Positions 25,554 to 35,700 of a stretch of DNA of 64,000 bases are shown piece after piece. The stretch lies in assembly GCA_018242765.1 (NCBI GenBank), contig JAFEBH010000002.1, forward strand, positions 1 to 64,000, in the 5' to 3' direction. Each line of letters begins with the position of its first letter. Position 1 is the stretch's first letter. This stretch comes from Nitrospira sp. Its GTDB lineage: Bacteria; Nitrospirota; Nitrospiria; Nitrospirales; Nitrospiraceae. The notes beneath the pieces were generated by a model. The model saw nothing but the letters and a program-made list of their open reading frames with translations, ran no database searches and was not told where the DNA came from. Made by a program: the position numbers and the translations under genes.

Positions 25554-26624
25554 ATGCAATGGATTAATCCCAAAGGACGATCCCTCAGGTCGCTGCACAA
25601 TGGGAATCTCAGCTATTGGCGGTATCCTCTCCTGCTGGGATTGGTCCCTCTCCTCCTACAAGGCTGCGGACTGCTCTACGATGCCGCAAGCATGATCCAG
25701 CCATTGAACCGAGATGAACTCTCTGCGATCTGTGTGCGTGGGAAAGTGCGCATCGGTATTTCGGTTGAACCATTTCGCCCATTTGTCTTTCCTGCAGTCT
25801 ACACGGACCAGGGCATTCGGGTGACTGGCTTGGATATCGAACTGATCCGAGACGTCGCCGACGCACTCACCTCTCATTGCGGCAGCTCAACACCTATCGT
25901 TCCGACCTTGCATCTCACCAGATTTCCTGATCTCTTCATCAAGATGAACGAAGGACAACTCGATCTCTTCGTCTCATCCGTCAGCGGAACCGTTCCCGGA
26001 ACAAAGCCGACCGGCTTGTGGTTTTCCGCCCCATATCTTCGTGACGATGGGGTGGGGGCCATCTCCCAAGGATCTGAAGTGGCAGAACGCCTGTCGACAC
26101 AATTTCGAAAACAGAACGGACAGTGGGATACGCTCGCAGCCGTTCAGGAAGGATTTGCCGGTCTGACCGTCGCAGTTCAGAAAGGACGATCGGCTCACCT
26201 GTATGCCAAAGCCAATCTCAACAAGATTCGTTTGGTGGTCTGTGATTCACTTCCCGCCGCAATCGAAATGAAAGACCCGCATATCGATGTCATCCTTTCT
26301 GACTATTCCATCATCAGGTATGTGACGAAGCGGGTCTGGCACGACTGGCAGCCCTTGTCACGAATCGACGGTGCCCCCCTGATGTTGACAACTGGTGACC
26401 TTTCCTTTGTGACGAGCGAAGAACACAGACATTTACAATGGTTTTTGAACAATCTAGTCTTTCGGTTGGAGGAATCCGGACGCCTTCAACAGATGCGCAA
26501 ACGATGGATCGAGGAGGAATATGCCCCCACTCGACGCGCAACCACAGAGGGATTGCCGCTGGAAATCACGCAGGTTCCCGAGCATTATGACCAAGGCCAG
26601 TGCCGTCTGTCGGATGAACGATGA
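25554..26624 (+). CDS. Solute-binding protein family 3 (PBP2) lipoprotein
   Basis: 356 residues. The N-terminal signal ends LLLQGCGLLYD, with a lipoprotein Cys near residue 38. The mature part has the PBP2 pattern: KVRIGISVEPFRPFVFP, GLDIELIRDVADAL, GQLDLFVSSVS, a hinge around LTVAVQKGRSAH, and IDVILSDYSIIRY. Such proteins bind amino acids or similar small solutes. No ABC permease genes are nearby, so it may act as a sensor rather than a transporter. It starts nine bases after the previous stop and is followed by the heme-domain gene after 16 bases. Confidence 0.82.
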   Translation: MQWINPKGRSLRSLHNGNLSYWRYPLLLGLVPLLLQGCGLLYDAASMIQPLNRDELSAICVRGKVRIGISVEPFRPFVFPAVYTDQGIRVTGLDIELIRDVADALTSHCGSSTPIVPTLHLTRFPDLFIKMNEGQLDLFVSSVSGTVPGTKPTGLWFSAPYLRDDGVGAISQGSEVAERLSTQFRKQNGQWDTLAAVQEGFAGLTVAVQKGRSAHLYAKANLNKIRLVVCDSLPAAIEMKDPHIDVILSDYSIIRYVTKRVWHDWQPLSRIDGAPLMLTTGDLSFVTSEEHRHLQWFLNNLVFRLEESGRLQQMRKRWIEEEYAPTRRATTEGLPLEITQVPEHYDQGQCRLSDER

Positions 26625-26640
26625 GGACATGGAAGGTACG

Positions 26641-27387
26641 ATGACTCTGCTTCTAAAGGTAGCCCTCCTCTGCAGTATGCTGTTCGTCCTCTTCGTCCCC
26701 CGTCAGGGCTGGTCGCAGCCCACCAAAGAGGAAACAGAACAAGCGGCCGAGTTGCTGGCGGCGTTGCTCAATGCCGGGCGTGTCGTCATCGAGCACAATC
26801 AATTGTTGATCAACGACCCACGGAAAGGCGACAAGGGATTCACGCCGGAAGTCTTCGAGCATCAAGTCGTCGACGAGTTTCGCCGGCAAGCTCATATTGA
26901 CTTGAGACATACTTCCACAGCCGTACCTTCACGTACAAAGGAGCTGCTGACGTTGCTACTGTCGGCGAGTACGGAGGTCGTATCGGATGCCCAATTCGTA
27001 ATCAACCAGAGGGGAATCGGGTACAAGAACTTTATCCCTGCCACGTTCGGCAGCCAAGCCGCACGGAGGTTTTCCTCACGCTCGTACGTCACGATCAAAC
27101 AGACGACCCTCGTCCCAAGAAATCCCAAGAATGCACCCGATGCTTATGAAGAAAGAGTGCTGACCAGGCTATCCAGGCAACCAGGGTCGAGCCAGCCGAT
27201 CGTTGAGTGGATCGAAGAAGAAAAGGCCCTCAGGGCTCTGACACCAATCTACTATTCAGCGGATTGCCTCACTTGCCACGGCAGTCCGAAAGGAATCCTG
27301 GATATTTCCGGCTACCCACGAGAAGGGGCTCGGGCGGGGGAGTTGGCAGGGGCGATCAGCATCCACATTCCCCTGGACCATCGGTAG
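26641..27387 (+). CDS. Tll0287-like (DUF3365) heme-domain protein
   Basis: 248 residues. ATG at 26641 is chosen for its signal peptide and for GGAAGG four bases upstream; the longer frame overlaps the previous gene. The fold region contains DFRRQAH-like helices, RRFSSRSYVTIKQTTLVPRN, NPKNAPDAYE and a C-terminal YYSADCLTCHGSPKG. CLTCH is a c-type heme-binding site, as in c-Tll0287-type sensors. It is probably a periplasmic redox or gas sensor domain without an attached kinase. It is the last gene of the barrel / solute-binding unit. Confidence 0.85.
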   Translation: MTLLLKVALLCSMLFVLFVPRQGWSQPTKEETEQAAELLAALLNAGRVVIEHNQLLINDPRKGDKGFTPEVFEHQVVDEFRRQAHIDLRHTSTAVPSRTKELLTLLLSASTEVVSDAQFVINQRGIGYKNFIPATFGSQAARRFSSRSYVTIKQTTLVPRNPKNAPDAYEERVLTRLSRQPGSSQPIVEWIEEEKALRALTPIYYSADCLTCHGSPKGILDISGYPREGARAGELAGAISIHIPLDHR

Positions 27388-27451
27388 CAGGCAGCCGGCA
27401 CCGACGGAGGAAGGCGCCAGGCCGAGCTGCTACCGATGGTCACCGGGGTCA

Positions 27452-27721
27452 TCAGTTCATCATCGCCAGGAGTTGTGGCCGCTCCTCCTCACAATTTTTC
27501 TCTTTTTCCGGCTTACGGTTCAGTACTTCTTCCACGCCTGACTTGACGGCCCGTCCCCATCGATTGGTCTGTGCCTGTGCCTTTCGGGCATAGCGACTGA
27601 TCGTTCGACGGGTTTCAGCACCGGTCTGTGGAGCAAAGAGGAGCCCCAACCCTGCTCCGATGACCGCCCCACCAGCGACGAATGCAGCTACCTTGGCGAC
27701 TTGCTTCTGCTGCTCCGACAT
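27452..27721 (-). CDS. YtxH domain protein
   Basis: 89 residues from ATG at 27721, with AGGAGG six bases upstream; a longer frame to 27796 is rejected. The N-terminal hydrophobic segment VAAFVAGGAVIGAGLGLLFA leads straight into PQTGAETRRTISRYARKA, the hallmark of YtxH-type stress proteins. The C-terminus is charged. These small membrane-anchored proteins are often stress-induced; function unclear. Confidence 0.85.
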   Translation of the reverse strand: MSEQQKQVAKVAAFVAGGAVIGAGLGLLFAPQTGAETRRTISRYARKAQAQTNRWGRAVKSGVEEVLNRKPEKEKNCEEERPQLLAMMN

Positions 27722-28166
27722 GATGAACCTCCTCATGATGGTGAATGAGCCGGAAGATCGCTTCGCACCCCGTTCCCTTACACGAATTATCAGCATGCTC
27801 CGTGCCAGGGCCTGACTCGACGTCGAGAAGCAGATTTCATTGAAAAATCGCGGGGAGCGTTTTTTGTCAATGAGGAATGACTAATTTTTGGTCTCCTTTT
27901 CTCAACAAATCTGAGCACAGCCGTCTCAGAAATCCAACAGGTGTCTCGTGCCTCTCCCTGTTTGACGGCCATGGAAGCCGACTTGCCGGCCATTGAACGT
28001 TAAAACTTCCTCATTGTCGATGCGCTTGCATTGGCACGTAAGCCTCCGTATTATCCACGGGCAAGTCTTGCCTAGCTGCCTCAGGGTCTGGCACGTGACT
28101 GCTGGTTCGTGTTCCTATATAAGAGGAAGGCACGCTCTCGTAACGGACGGTCTTGGAAAAAGATTG
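27722..28166. other. Intergenic region upstream of lgt
   Basis: 445 bases. A minus-strand TTGACA at 27865-27870 has only a poor -10 after it. The lgt frame stays open back to 27993, but that part shows no family resemblance. No RNA gene recognised. Confidence 0.45.
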
Positions 28167-28982
28167 ATGGGTCCCCCAGCCGCGCTCCCTTATCCCAATA
28201 TTGATCCAGTCATTGTCGCCCTTGGCCCTGTTCAGCTTCGTTGGTATGGGCTGATGTACCTGATCGGCCTCACGACCGCGTATTTTCTCATTCAACGGAA
28301 GGTGGCCCGAAAAGAATTGCCGATCCGACCGGACCAGGTCTATGACATGGTCGTCTACGCCGCCTTCGGCGTGTTTCTTGGGGGGCGAATCGGCTATACG
28401 CTCTTCTATAACTTTTCGTACTACAGCCAAAATCCACTGAAACTCCTCGCCGTCTGGGAAGGAGGAATGTCCTTTCACGGCGGACTTTTGGGAACAATCA
28501 TTGCCTTGATCTGGTTCAGCCAAAAACAGGGGATTCCCGCTTACACCGTCGCGGACCTCGCGGCCTGCGTCACACCGATCGGCTTGGGATGTGGACGAAT
28601 TGGGAATTTTATCAACGGTGAGCTCTTCGGCCGGGCAACCGATGCGGCCTGGTGCATGGTCTTTCCAGGGGGAGGGCCTACCTGCCGCCATCCCTCCCAG
28701 TTGTATGAGGCCACGCTGGAAGGATTGACACTGTTCACGGTGCTCTGGTGGATCGACCGCCGCCCAACCCCACCCGGTACCCTCTTCTGGACCTTCATTA
28801 CCGGGTATGGCACCAGCCGACTCATCGTCGAACTGTTCCGTGAACCGGACCAGCATCTAGGGTTTATTTTCGGCCCAATTACGATGGGCCAGATTCTTTC
28901 AATACCGATGGTGCTGGTCGGAGCCCTCATGCTGATCTTGGGCTACTACAAGGCTTCACCTACCTACTCACCCACAAAGTAG
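28167..28982 (+). CDS. lgt: Prolipoprotein diacylglyceryl transferase
   Basis: 271 residues from ATG at 28167, the family's usual start (MGPPAALPYPNIDPVIVALG). The frame opens further upstream but lacks family signal there. Several membrane spans are visible. Catalytic-region motifs are SFHGGLLG and the Lgt signature GRIGNFINGELFGR. YGTSRLIVELFREPDQ and a final GQILSIPMVLVGALML match the C-terminal part. It moves diacylglycerol from phosphatidylglycerol to the lipobox Cys in the inner membrane, the first step before lspA and lnt (lnt is at 51291). Confidence 0.96.
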   Translation: MGPPAALPYPNIDPVIVALGPVQLRWYGLMYLIGLTTAYFLIQRKVARKELPIRPDQVYDMVVYAAFGVFLGGRIGYTLFYNFSYYSQNPLKLLAVWEGGMSFHGGLLGTIIALIWFSQKQGIPAYTVADLAACVTPIGLGCGRIGNFINGELFGRATDAAWCMVFPGGGPTCRHPSQLYEATLEGLTLFTVLWWIDRRPTPPGTLFWTFITGYGTSRLIVELFREPDQHLGFIFGPITMGQILSIPMVLVGALMLILGYYKASPTYSPTK

Positions 28983-28983
28983 T

Positions 28984-29047
28984 TTCGAGTTGCGAGTCTT
29001 GAGTAGCGGGTTTGTGGCTCGAAACTCGTGACTAGAAACCCGAAACC
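28984..29047. repeat. Imperfect palindrome of CGAGT/ACTCG words
   Basis: The first half runs CGAGTTGCGAGTCTTGAGT with GGGTTT. The second half has CTCGAAACTCG, GACTAG and AAACCC in inverted sense. The arms can pair as a long imperfect hairpin. It lies between convergent lgt and the zincin gene, where it could act as a terminator. It belongs to the same style of word-built palindromes as those near 384, 35998 and 54032, but with different words. Confidence 0.5.
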
Positions 29048-29050
29048 ATT

Positions 29051-29437
29051 TCAGTACGGCATATCATCATCGTCCAGCCCCACATGATGTCCCAGTTCGT
29101 GCACGACGGTGTCATACACTTCTTGCACCACTTCCTCTGGGCTCTCACAGAGCCTGAGAATCGGCCCACGATAGATTGAGATTTGTGGAGGCAACTCTCC
29201 TCCTGGCGTGAAAAATGAATCAGCCGTCAGTGACCGGCCTTGATAGAGCCCGAGCAAGTCCTCTTCGTCCTCAAGCTCCAGATCCTCAAGCACCTCTTTA
29301 GATGGTTCCTCTTCAACCACAACTGCGATCGACTCCATCAGCTTGGCATAGGGAGGAGGCAAATCGGCAATGGCTTGCTGAACGAGTTTCGCAAATGCTT
29401 CGGAAGACATGTGTCCAGGCATTCCCATGGTCAACAT
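29051..29437 (-). CDS. Zincin-like metallopeptidase (PF06262 type)
   Basis: 128 residues. The family layout is clear: an N-terminal helix SSEAFAKLVQQAIADLPPPY, an acidic linker, GLYQGRSL, a PPQISIYRGPILRL strand and a final VYDTVVHELGHHVGLDDD. HELGHH is the zinc-binding HExxH with the third ligand in the DDD tail. It is cytoplasmic. AAAGG precedes the ATG by about six bases. It starts nine bases after the AddA-like stop, so it is probably co-transcribed with the repair genes. Confidence 0.88.
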   Translation of the reverse strand: MLTMGMPGHMSSEAFAKLVQQAIADLPPPYAKLMESIAVVVEEEPSKEVLEDLELEDEEDLLGLYQGRSLTADSFFTPGGELPPQISIYRGPILRLCESPEEVVQEVYDTVVHELGHHVGLDDDDMPY

Positions 29438-29445
29438 CTCAGCCT

Positions 29446-32400
29446 TTACAACTCAACAGCCATCGCACAGCGTAGGAATAAACAATGAAATCGTGGCGGT
29501 TGCTTCAGACGTTGTCGTACCGCGGTCTTATAGACTTCGCCCTGAGTTCGGTACTGCTCAGCGCGAACCGTTACCTGATCAGATGAAACGACATCGGTCT
29601 TATAGTCGGCAATCCAGAGTTCTCCGTCATGCCGATAGAGCACATCTATCACTCCTTCCATGACCTGCCGGTCTCCCCAGGGCATGGTGAACGGCACTTC
29701 ACGGCCGAGAATCTGCGATGACCGAAGCCTATCGTAGAGCGGCGACCCGCCGAATGTGGTGAATAGTTCGCGAAGTGAATCCGTAACAGCCGCGAGCAGG
29801 GGCTGGTCTTCCGGTTGGAGTATCATCTGAAGGACTGGCTTGATCTGATCCAGCAATCCACTCGGCAGTGACGAGAAGTCCCAGCGCTCAAGAATCCGGT
29901 GAGCGGCAATCCCCGTCAATCGCCCCACCTCACGGGGCTGACCGTTCTGAGTGGGAAGAGGCTTACGTGGCTTTTCTTGTCGAACCAATCCGGTCGGTGT
30001 CACATGCCATGGGATTTCTCCGACAGCCATCCACCGTTCTTTCCGCTGCCCCCACCGTCGAGCAATCGAAGGCACATCGATCGAGATAGCCTGGCTGTCA
30101 CCCATCAATGGCCGGCGCTGCCAGGTCCGCTCCGGTGCATGGACCACGCGATGGGGAATCGCGCTCGCTCCGATGGCCAGCTGCTGAGTAGCGACCTCGC
30201 CAACCTGCCCTGTCCCAATCTGCTCCAGCCACTCAAACGTAGTCTCCCCCATCGAACGAGCAACTTTCCCGCCGGATAACACTAACAGCTCCTTGGCCCT
30301 CGTCATCCCGACATAGAACACGCGGCGGCGTTCGGCCTCCTCCCGTACTGAAAATTTTTCCTGAGCCAACACCGCCCCAATCGTTCGATGGCTTCCGAGC
30401 GACAAGCCATACATCCCACTCGACCAATCGTGAGCCACATGCGGCACCGTCCGATCCCGTCCCGTTCCCTGGTGCAATCCCGGCAGGACCACAATGGGAA
30501 ACTCCAGTCCCTTGGCCTTATGGATCGTCAGAATCTGCACCGCATCGGCGGACTCTTCAGCCAATGGACTCTCCGCTTCTTCCGGTTGTTCCTCCGATCG
30601 TTCCACCATCAGCTCGATAAAGGCACTCAACGCCATCGTGGGCCGGTCAGACAAGGCAGCGGCTGTCTGCTTCACTTTCAGGAGATTTGCGACTGCCTGT
30701 TCACCGTGCAGTGAGGCCGCAGCAGCTTCCAAGAGAGGAAGCCGATCAAAGATCAATTGAATCGCGTCAGCAAGCGGAACAGCGGGGACGGCCTGACGGA
30801 GCCAAGCCAACTGCTCATAGAGACGGCGAATCGCTGCCGCTCGTGGATGATCGAACGAATCCAGCCTTGGCCATGCCACATAGTCCAGATGGGAGGCTTC
30901 ATGAAAATCGAACACTTCCCGATCCGTCAACCCACCAAGTGGAGAGCGCAGGATCCCGGTCATGGCAATGCGATCATGCGGATGGTCGAGCACACGCAGG
31001 ACATTGACCAAATCGATCACTTCCTGTCGGCGGTAAAAGTGCTTCTCCCCTTCAATCACATAGGGAATATTGTGCCGACGCAGGGCATCGAGGTAGGCAT
31101 CGGCCTGGGTGAGCTTTCGGAAGAGCAACGCTACCTGGCCTGCCACCGCATTGGGCCGCGAGAGGATCTCCTCCTTTAACCACCGTGCCAGCACTTCTCC
31201 TTCGGCTCGCACAGCAAGATCTGCATCAAACGATTGATTCACATCTGCCGGAGTCGTCACCAAGAGCTGGACACCGGCTTCCATCGTTGACGGACGCCGC
31301 TGTGGGCGCACTTCAAGCCTAACATTGGCCGGCTGCACCAGAGGGTGCCGGACGAAGAGCCTGTCGAAGATGTCGTTGACTGGGTCCAGCACGGCTGCAG
31401 CACTGCGAAAGTTGGTCGTGAGGGTCTGTATGACCCCACCTCCCTGGATGATCTTGTCGACCACACGATCGAATGCTTCAATATCCGCGCGGCGAAACGC
31501 ATAGATGGATTGTTTCGGATCACCGACGATGAACAATTTCCCCGGGTCCAGTCTCATGTCCTGCCAGGCGGTCTCATGACGGCCGAGCTGCTCCGACACC
31601 GCAAGAATGACTTCATACTGAATCGGGTCTGTATCCTGGAACTCGTCGACCAGCACCGCCCGATACTCCCGCTTGATCCCTTCCCGAACTCTTGGGTGCT
31701 CGTGAAGTAGGACCTTCGCCCTTGCCAGAAGGCCGTCGAACGACAACCACCCTTTATCCACGAATGAGGAGCGGATCGACTCCAGCAGAGGCCCAAGCAG
31801 CTCTAACAGATCATCGAACAGCGCATGATCCACATCGAGGAGGGACTGGCTGACTTGAATAAGTCGCTTGGCCTCTTGGAACGCGACCTCGTCCCAATCC
31901 TTGACCTTACTCCCCAAGTCCTTGCGGAGCCACTCACGAGTCCAACCATCCAATCCTTGGAGCGCAGATGGGCCCTCATTCCCCACCTGTGTCAACAACA
32001 ACACACTTGCCCCAAGCATTTCTTCGATCTTTCGTCGCTTAGGGCGATCATACGACTTGAGTAACCGTTGCCCCTTCTCAGCAAGCCCTCGAACCCACTG
32101 ACGCACACTTGGACTCACAGTGTTCTGGTCAAGCTGTTGTTGCAGAATTTTGAGGTCGACCAGTTCGCTACAGAGTGCCTCAGCGAGGATCCTGACCTCC
32201 TCAAGCGTCGCCACATGCAATACCCGACGCCACCGATCATGGTTCAGACCCTGACGCCCTAGTTCCTGATCGATCCAGATGTCCCAGACTTGCGCGAAAT
32301 GCTCTTCGAACCGTGAGCCATCGTCCTCTTGAAAATCCGGATCGACGCCGCTTTCCAGGGGATGCAGTCGCAGCAGATGCGCAGCAAAACTATGCAACGT

Positions 32401-32793
32401 CCCGATTTGAGCCTTCTCGATATCGACCAGACCAGCACGGGCACGAACCGCAATCTCATCCCTGGTAAGCCCATACCGTTCCTGTAGTTCCTGGGCCGAC
32501 ACCGCCCCACTATCGTGCGCTCTCGCCACATCAGTCCTGGGATCAGCCAGCCATACCAGCCGTTCCCGCAACCGCACCTTCATTTCCATCGCTGCTTTGT
32601 TGGTAAACGTGAGGGCAACGACCTGGGTGATGGATACGGGACGAGGCTCTTTCATCACCAGATGCACAAGACGATTGACCAAGAGTGTCGTCTTGCCGGT
32701 TCCGGCTCCCGCAATCACGACCACATTTCGATCAAACATTGTTTCAGCCGCTTCTCGAGCGGCATGATCCGGAATCTCGTTGCGGTTACTCAT
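29446..32793 (-). CDS. AddA-like UvrD helicase-exonuclease
   Basis: 1115 residues. Walker A is in AGAGTGKTTLLVNRL (about residues 30-40). Motif II is VDEFQDTDP, then VGDPKQSIYAFRRAD, TIHKAKGLEFPIVVLP and FYVGMTRAKELL. Near the C-terminus come REVPFTMPWG, EGVIDVLYRHDGELWIADYK and TD, the PD-(D/E)XK nuclease core, as in AddA. With the AddB-like partner it would resect double-strand breaks for RecA loading. Its start overlaps the end of the AddB-like gene by eight bases, so translation is coupled. Confidence 0.9.
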   Translation of the reverse strand: MSNRNEIPDHAAREAAETMFDRNVVVIAGAGTGKTTLLVNRLVHLVMKEPRPVSITQVVALTFTNKAAMEMKVRLRERLVWLADPRTDVARAHDSGAVSAQELQERYGLTRDEIAVRARAGLVDIEKAQIGTLHSFAAHLLRLHPLESGVDPDFQEDDGSRFEEHFAQVWDIWIDQELGRQGLNHDRWRRVLHVATLEEVRILAEALCSELVDLKILQQQLDQNTVSPSVRQWVRGLAEKGQRLLKSYDRPKRRKIEEMLGASVLLLTQVGNEGPSALQGLDGWTREWLRKDLGSKVKDWDEVAFQEAKRLIQVSQSLLDVDHALFDDLLELLGPLLESIRSSFVDKGWLSFDGLLARAKVLLHEHPRVREGIKREYRAVLVDEFQDTDPIQYEVILAVSEQLGRHETAWQDMRLDPGKLFIVGDPKQSIYAFRRADIEAFDRVVDKIIQGGGVIQTLTTNFRSAAAVLDPVNDIFDRLFVRHPLVQPANVRLEVRPQRRPSTMEAGVQLLVTTPADVNQSFDADLAVRAEGEVLARWLKEEILSRPNAVAGQVALLFRKLTQADAYLDALRRHNIPYVIEGEKHFYRRQEVIDLVNVLRVLDHPHDRIAMTGILRSPLGGLTDREVFDFHEASHLDYVAWPRLDSFDHPRAAAIRRLYEQLAWLRQAVPAVPLADAIQLIFDRLPLLEAAAASLHGEQAVANLLKVKQTAAALSDRPTMALSAFIELMVERSEEQPEEAESPLAEESADAVQILTIHKAKGLEFPIVVLPGLHQGTGRDRTVPHVAHDWSSGMYGLSLGSHRTIGAVLAQEKFSVREEAERRRVFYVGMTRAKELLVLSGGKVARSMGETTFEWLEQIGTGQVGEVATQQLAIGASAIPHRVVHAPERTWQRRPLMGDSQAISIDVPSIARRWGQRKERWMAVGEIPWHVTPTGLVRQEKPRKPLPTQNGQPREVGRLTGIAAHRILERWDFSSLPSGLLDQIKPVLQMILQPEDQPLLAAVTDSLRELFTTFGGSPLYDRLRSSQILGREVPFTMPWGDRQVMEGVIDVLYRHDGELWIADYKTDVVSSDQVTVRAEQYRTQGEVYKTAVRQRLKQPPRFHCLFLRCAMAVEL

Positions 32794-35700
32794 CCTGCAC
32801 CTTCATCGTGCGCAAGGATCGGAGATCTTTGGACTCCGTCGCTCGATACGACCGCCACCAGCTCAACTGATGTTCACGACGACAGGCCACCCGGTACTCA
32901 CAAGTCTGGCAATAGGTGCCGGGCAGAATAAAAAACTGACCGGTCTTGAGCCCGGTCACCAACCGTTCAATCGAGTCTTGGAGTAATGCGCCAGCATTTC
33001 CAGACCAATCCCGTTTCATGAATACTGAGTGATCGATTGGTCTCGGCCAGTGTGGAGCCAGGAAGAGCAGTTGAACTTCCTCCGTCGTTCCTAGCCCGGC
33101 AAGGTCCAGACGCGCATAGAACGGCGGTTGCAATCGCCCCCCCCGAACCGCCGACTGACGGAGATTTCGGTCTTCCGTCTTCATGACGCTGCCGGTCTTG
33201 TATTTATAATCGATGATGCGCAGCGCGCCACTGTCCCGATGTCGGTCTAGACGGTCGAGCCGGCCTTGAATCTTCAATTCGACTGATTCGTCCTCCACCA
33301 CCAGCGACAACGTGCCAGTCGCCTCCTGTTCGAAGGCAATCGGCTGATACGGCAGCTCAGCGTAGGCCGCTTGATCGAATGAAATCGTGGCGATCACTAA
33401 GGCCACAGCTTGTTCCTTGGCCAATTCCCACAAGAGAAACAGTCCAGGCGGATGCTCCCGCTCGCAGTCTCCTGCCGCCTTTGCCACGGCTTCTTCAGCT
33501 GATCGGCGAATGGTCTCCTGAGCCAGACCAGTGGCTGGCCAGCCCTTTTCAATAAACGATTCATAGCAGTGCCGAAGCGCCGAGTGGATCAGGATCCCAA
33601 GCGCTAACGCATCCGGTTCTTTCCTGCGTACGAATCGAACGGGCTCAAGATGGAGCACGTCCGTCCCGAAGTATTGAAAGGGGCAGCGCGCATACCGTTC
33701 AAGCGGGGTCGGAGCCATCCCACGCCGCATGACGCGAGCCCAGTGAGAGAGAAGCGGACCAGTTTGACCATCGAATGGCGTAAGCGACGGGACATCCTGT
33801 TCGATCCCGGCCACTGCCGTTACTGCATGACGGCACAACTCGGCATCATGCCCCCTAGCCTGCAAGAACGAAGCTGGGTCTTGTCCCTGCAGCACCATCC
33901 ACCTGACGAGCTCGGCGGGTGAAAGATACTGGCGTATGGCAGGCTGGTAGGCCACTCGATCCGTGAGACGACGTGGGACCGTTTCAACGGGACAATCACT
34001 CTGATTAAGCCGGCTAGTCCCCGACTCGACGTAGGGCGAAACGACGGATACACGCCCATTTTCATCAGCCCGTTGATAGGAGAGATACAGCCGCTGGGTG
34101 GCAGCCTGGCAGAGCAGGGTGAACAACAACGTCTCCTCATCGTAGCCGGCCAACTTTTCATCGATCTTAAATCCAAGGGTGCTGTCGAGGACGACTCGAT
34201 AACGATCCCGCAGAAACGGGTCCTCGCGGATATAGCGAGGGAAGTGCTTTTCGTTCAGTCCAAGGACAAACAGCGCCCGAAAGGGAATTCCGCGCGCCGC
34301 CATAGCATCGAGCACCACCACTCCCTGATTGGGAACAGAACTGATCGGTACTGAGGCACGCTCCAAGGCATGCTGCAGCAGCTCAACAAATTCTGCCCAA
34401 CTCAGTTCTTCTCCCAAGGCATCGAGCGCTCGCACCTTGTCCCAGGTCTGTTCGATAACCTGCCATATCGAATCACATCGCGTCTCATTAGGGCTTTCCT
34501 TCCCGGGATTCGCTTCCTCCCGTCGAGACAGATGGCGAGAGACCAGCTGTTCAAGCGCATCCACGAGTTCTCGGGCCGTACCTCGCGCGGGCACCGCTTC
34601 ACAGGATTGGAACAATTTTTCGACGACCTGCCAGCACAGAGTCGCCACTTCCGGTGCCACATCCAGAGCGCCTCCCTGAATCTCCTCATCCCCTTCATCT
34701 TGCAGCGTCAGCACGGACCGGCTCGCCTGCTTCACCCGCTCCCATTCATCACGGCCATGAGTGATACGCAGAGCGGAGACCATGGCCTTCCATTGTTCAG
34801 GTCGATAGTGCGGGCTCCCCTCCATGAGCTTTGACGATCGATACAGCGGTGAGGTAATGACGTCCAAAACCATCGTGGCGTAGAAATCGTTGATCGGCAA
34901 AGAGGCCAGTTGTAACAGAAGCTTGCAGAGCGGCTCGTGGATCAGTGGAGTGCTTCCATTCGTCACGAAGGGAATACAATGCCGATCAAAGACGTCCCGC
35001 AGCATCCCCCCATAGGGATCTAAGATCCTGGCCACGACCCCGATTTCATCAAATTGATATCCGTTCGTCTCGACGAGATCGAGGATCTGGCGACAGATGG
35101 AAGACAATTCTTCTTCCGCTCCGATGACGCTGGAGATCGACAAGGTCACAGGGCCGGCACCGACAGTCTGACCCGGTTGCGGCAACGTCGCACGTGCGTT
35201 GGGACCTGCACCCAGTGGGCTGATATGCCGATCGAAGAAACGTTGCGCAAACTTGTAAGAGGTGTCTTCCTCCAGCGGGAAGAAGAGTGTGGTCTGCACT
35301 GTTGCACGTACTGTCTCAAGCAGCGAGAGTTGCACTTGCGTGAGGTCATAAAATCCGTAATAGAACAGGTGTGTGAGCGACGCCAGGAAGGGAGACGACG
35401 GAACAAACGGGATCAGGGATTCAGTGAAATCATCAACCGTCCCAACCCCAAGTGTCTTGCCGACCTCTTCCACGGCCGCATACAAAGAGAACAAGGCCTG
35501 GAGCTGATCAGGTTCATCTTGACCAAAATACTCTTCTGCGACACCTTGGATCGCTGCAATCGGATCAACCCCGGCGTCCTTCAGGTCACGAATGGTTGAC
35601 CAGAGGGCCGCCCATGTCCCGGAGGCATGTCCGATCTGTTGAAGGGGTGCCAAGCCAGAGGGCCGATTTCTTGTGAGGTAGCGGACAAGCTGCTCGAAAA

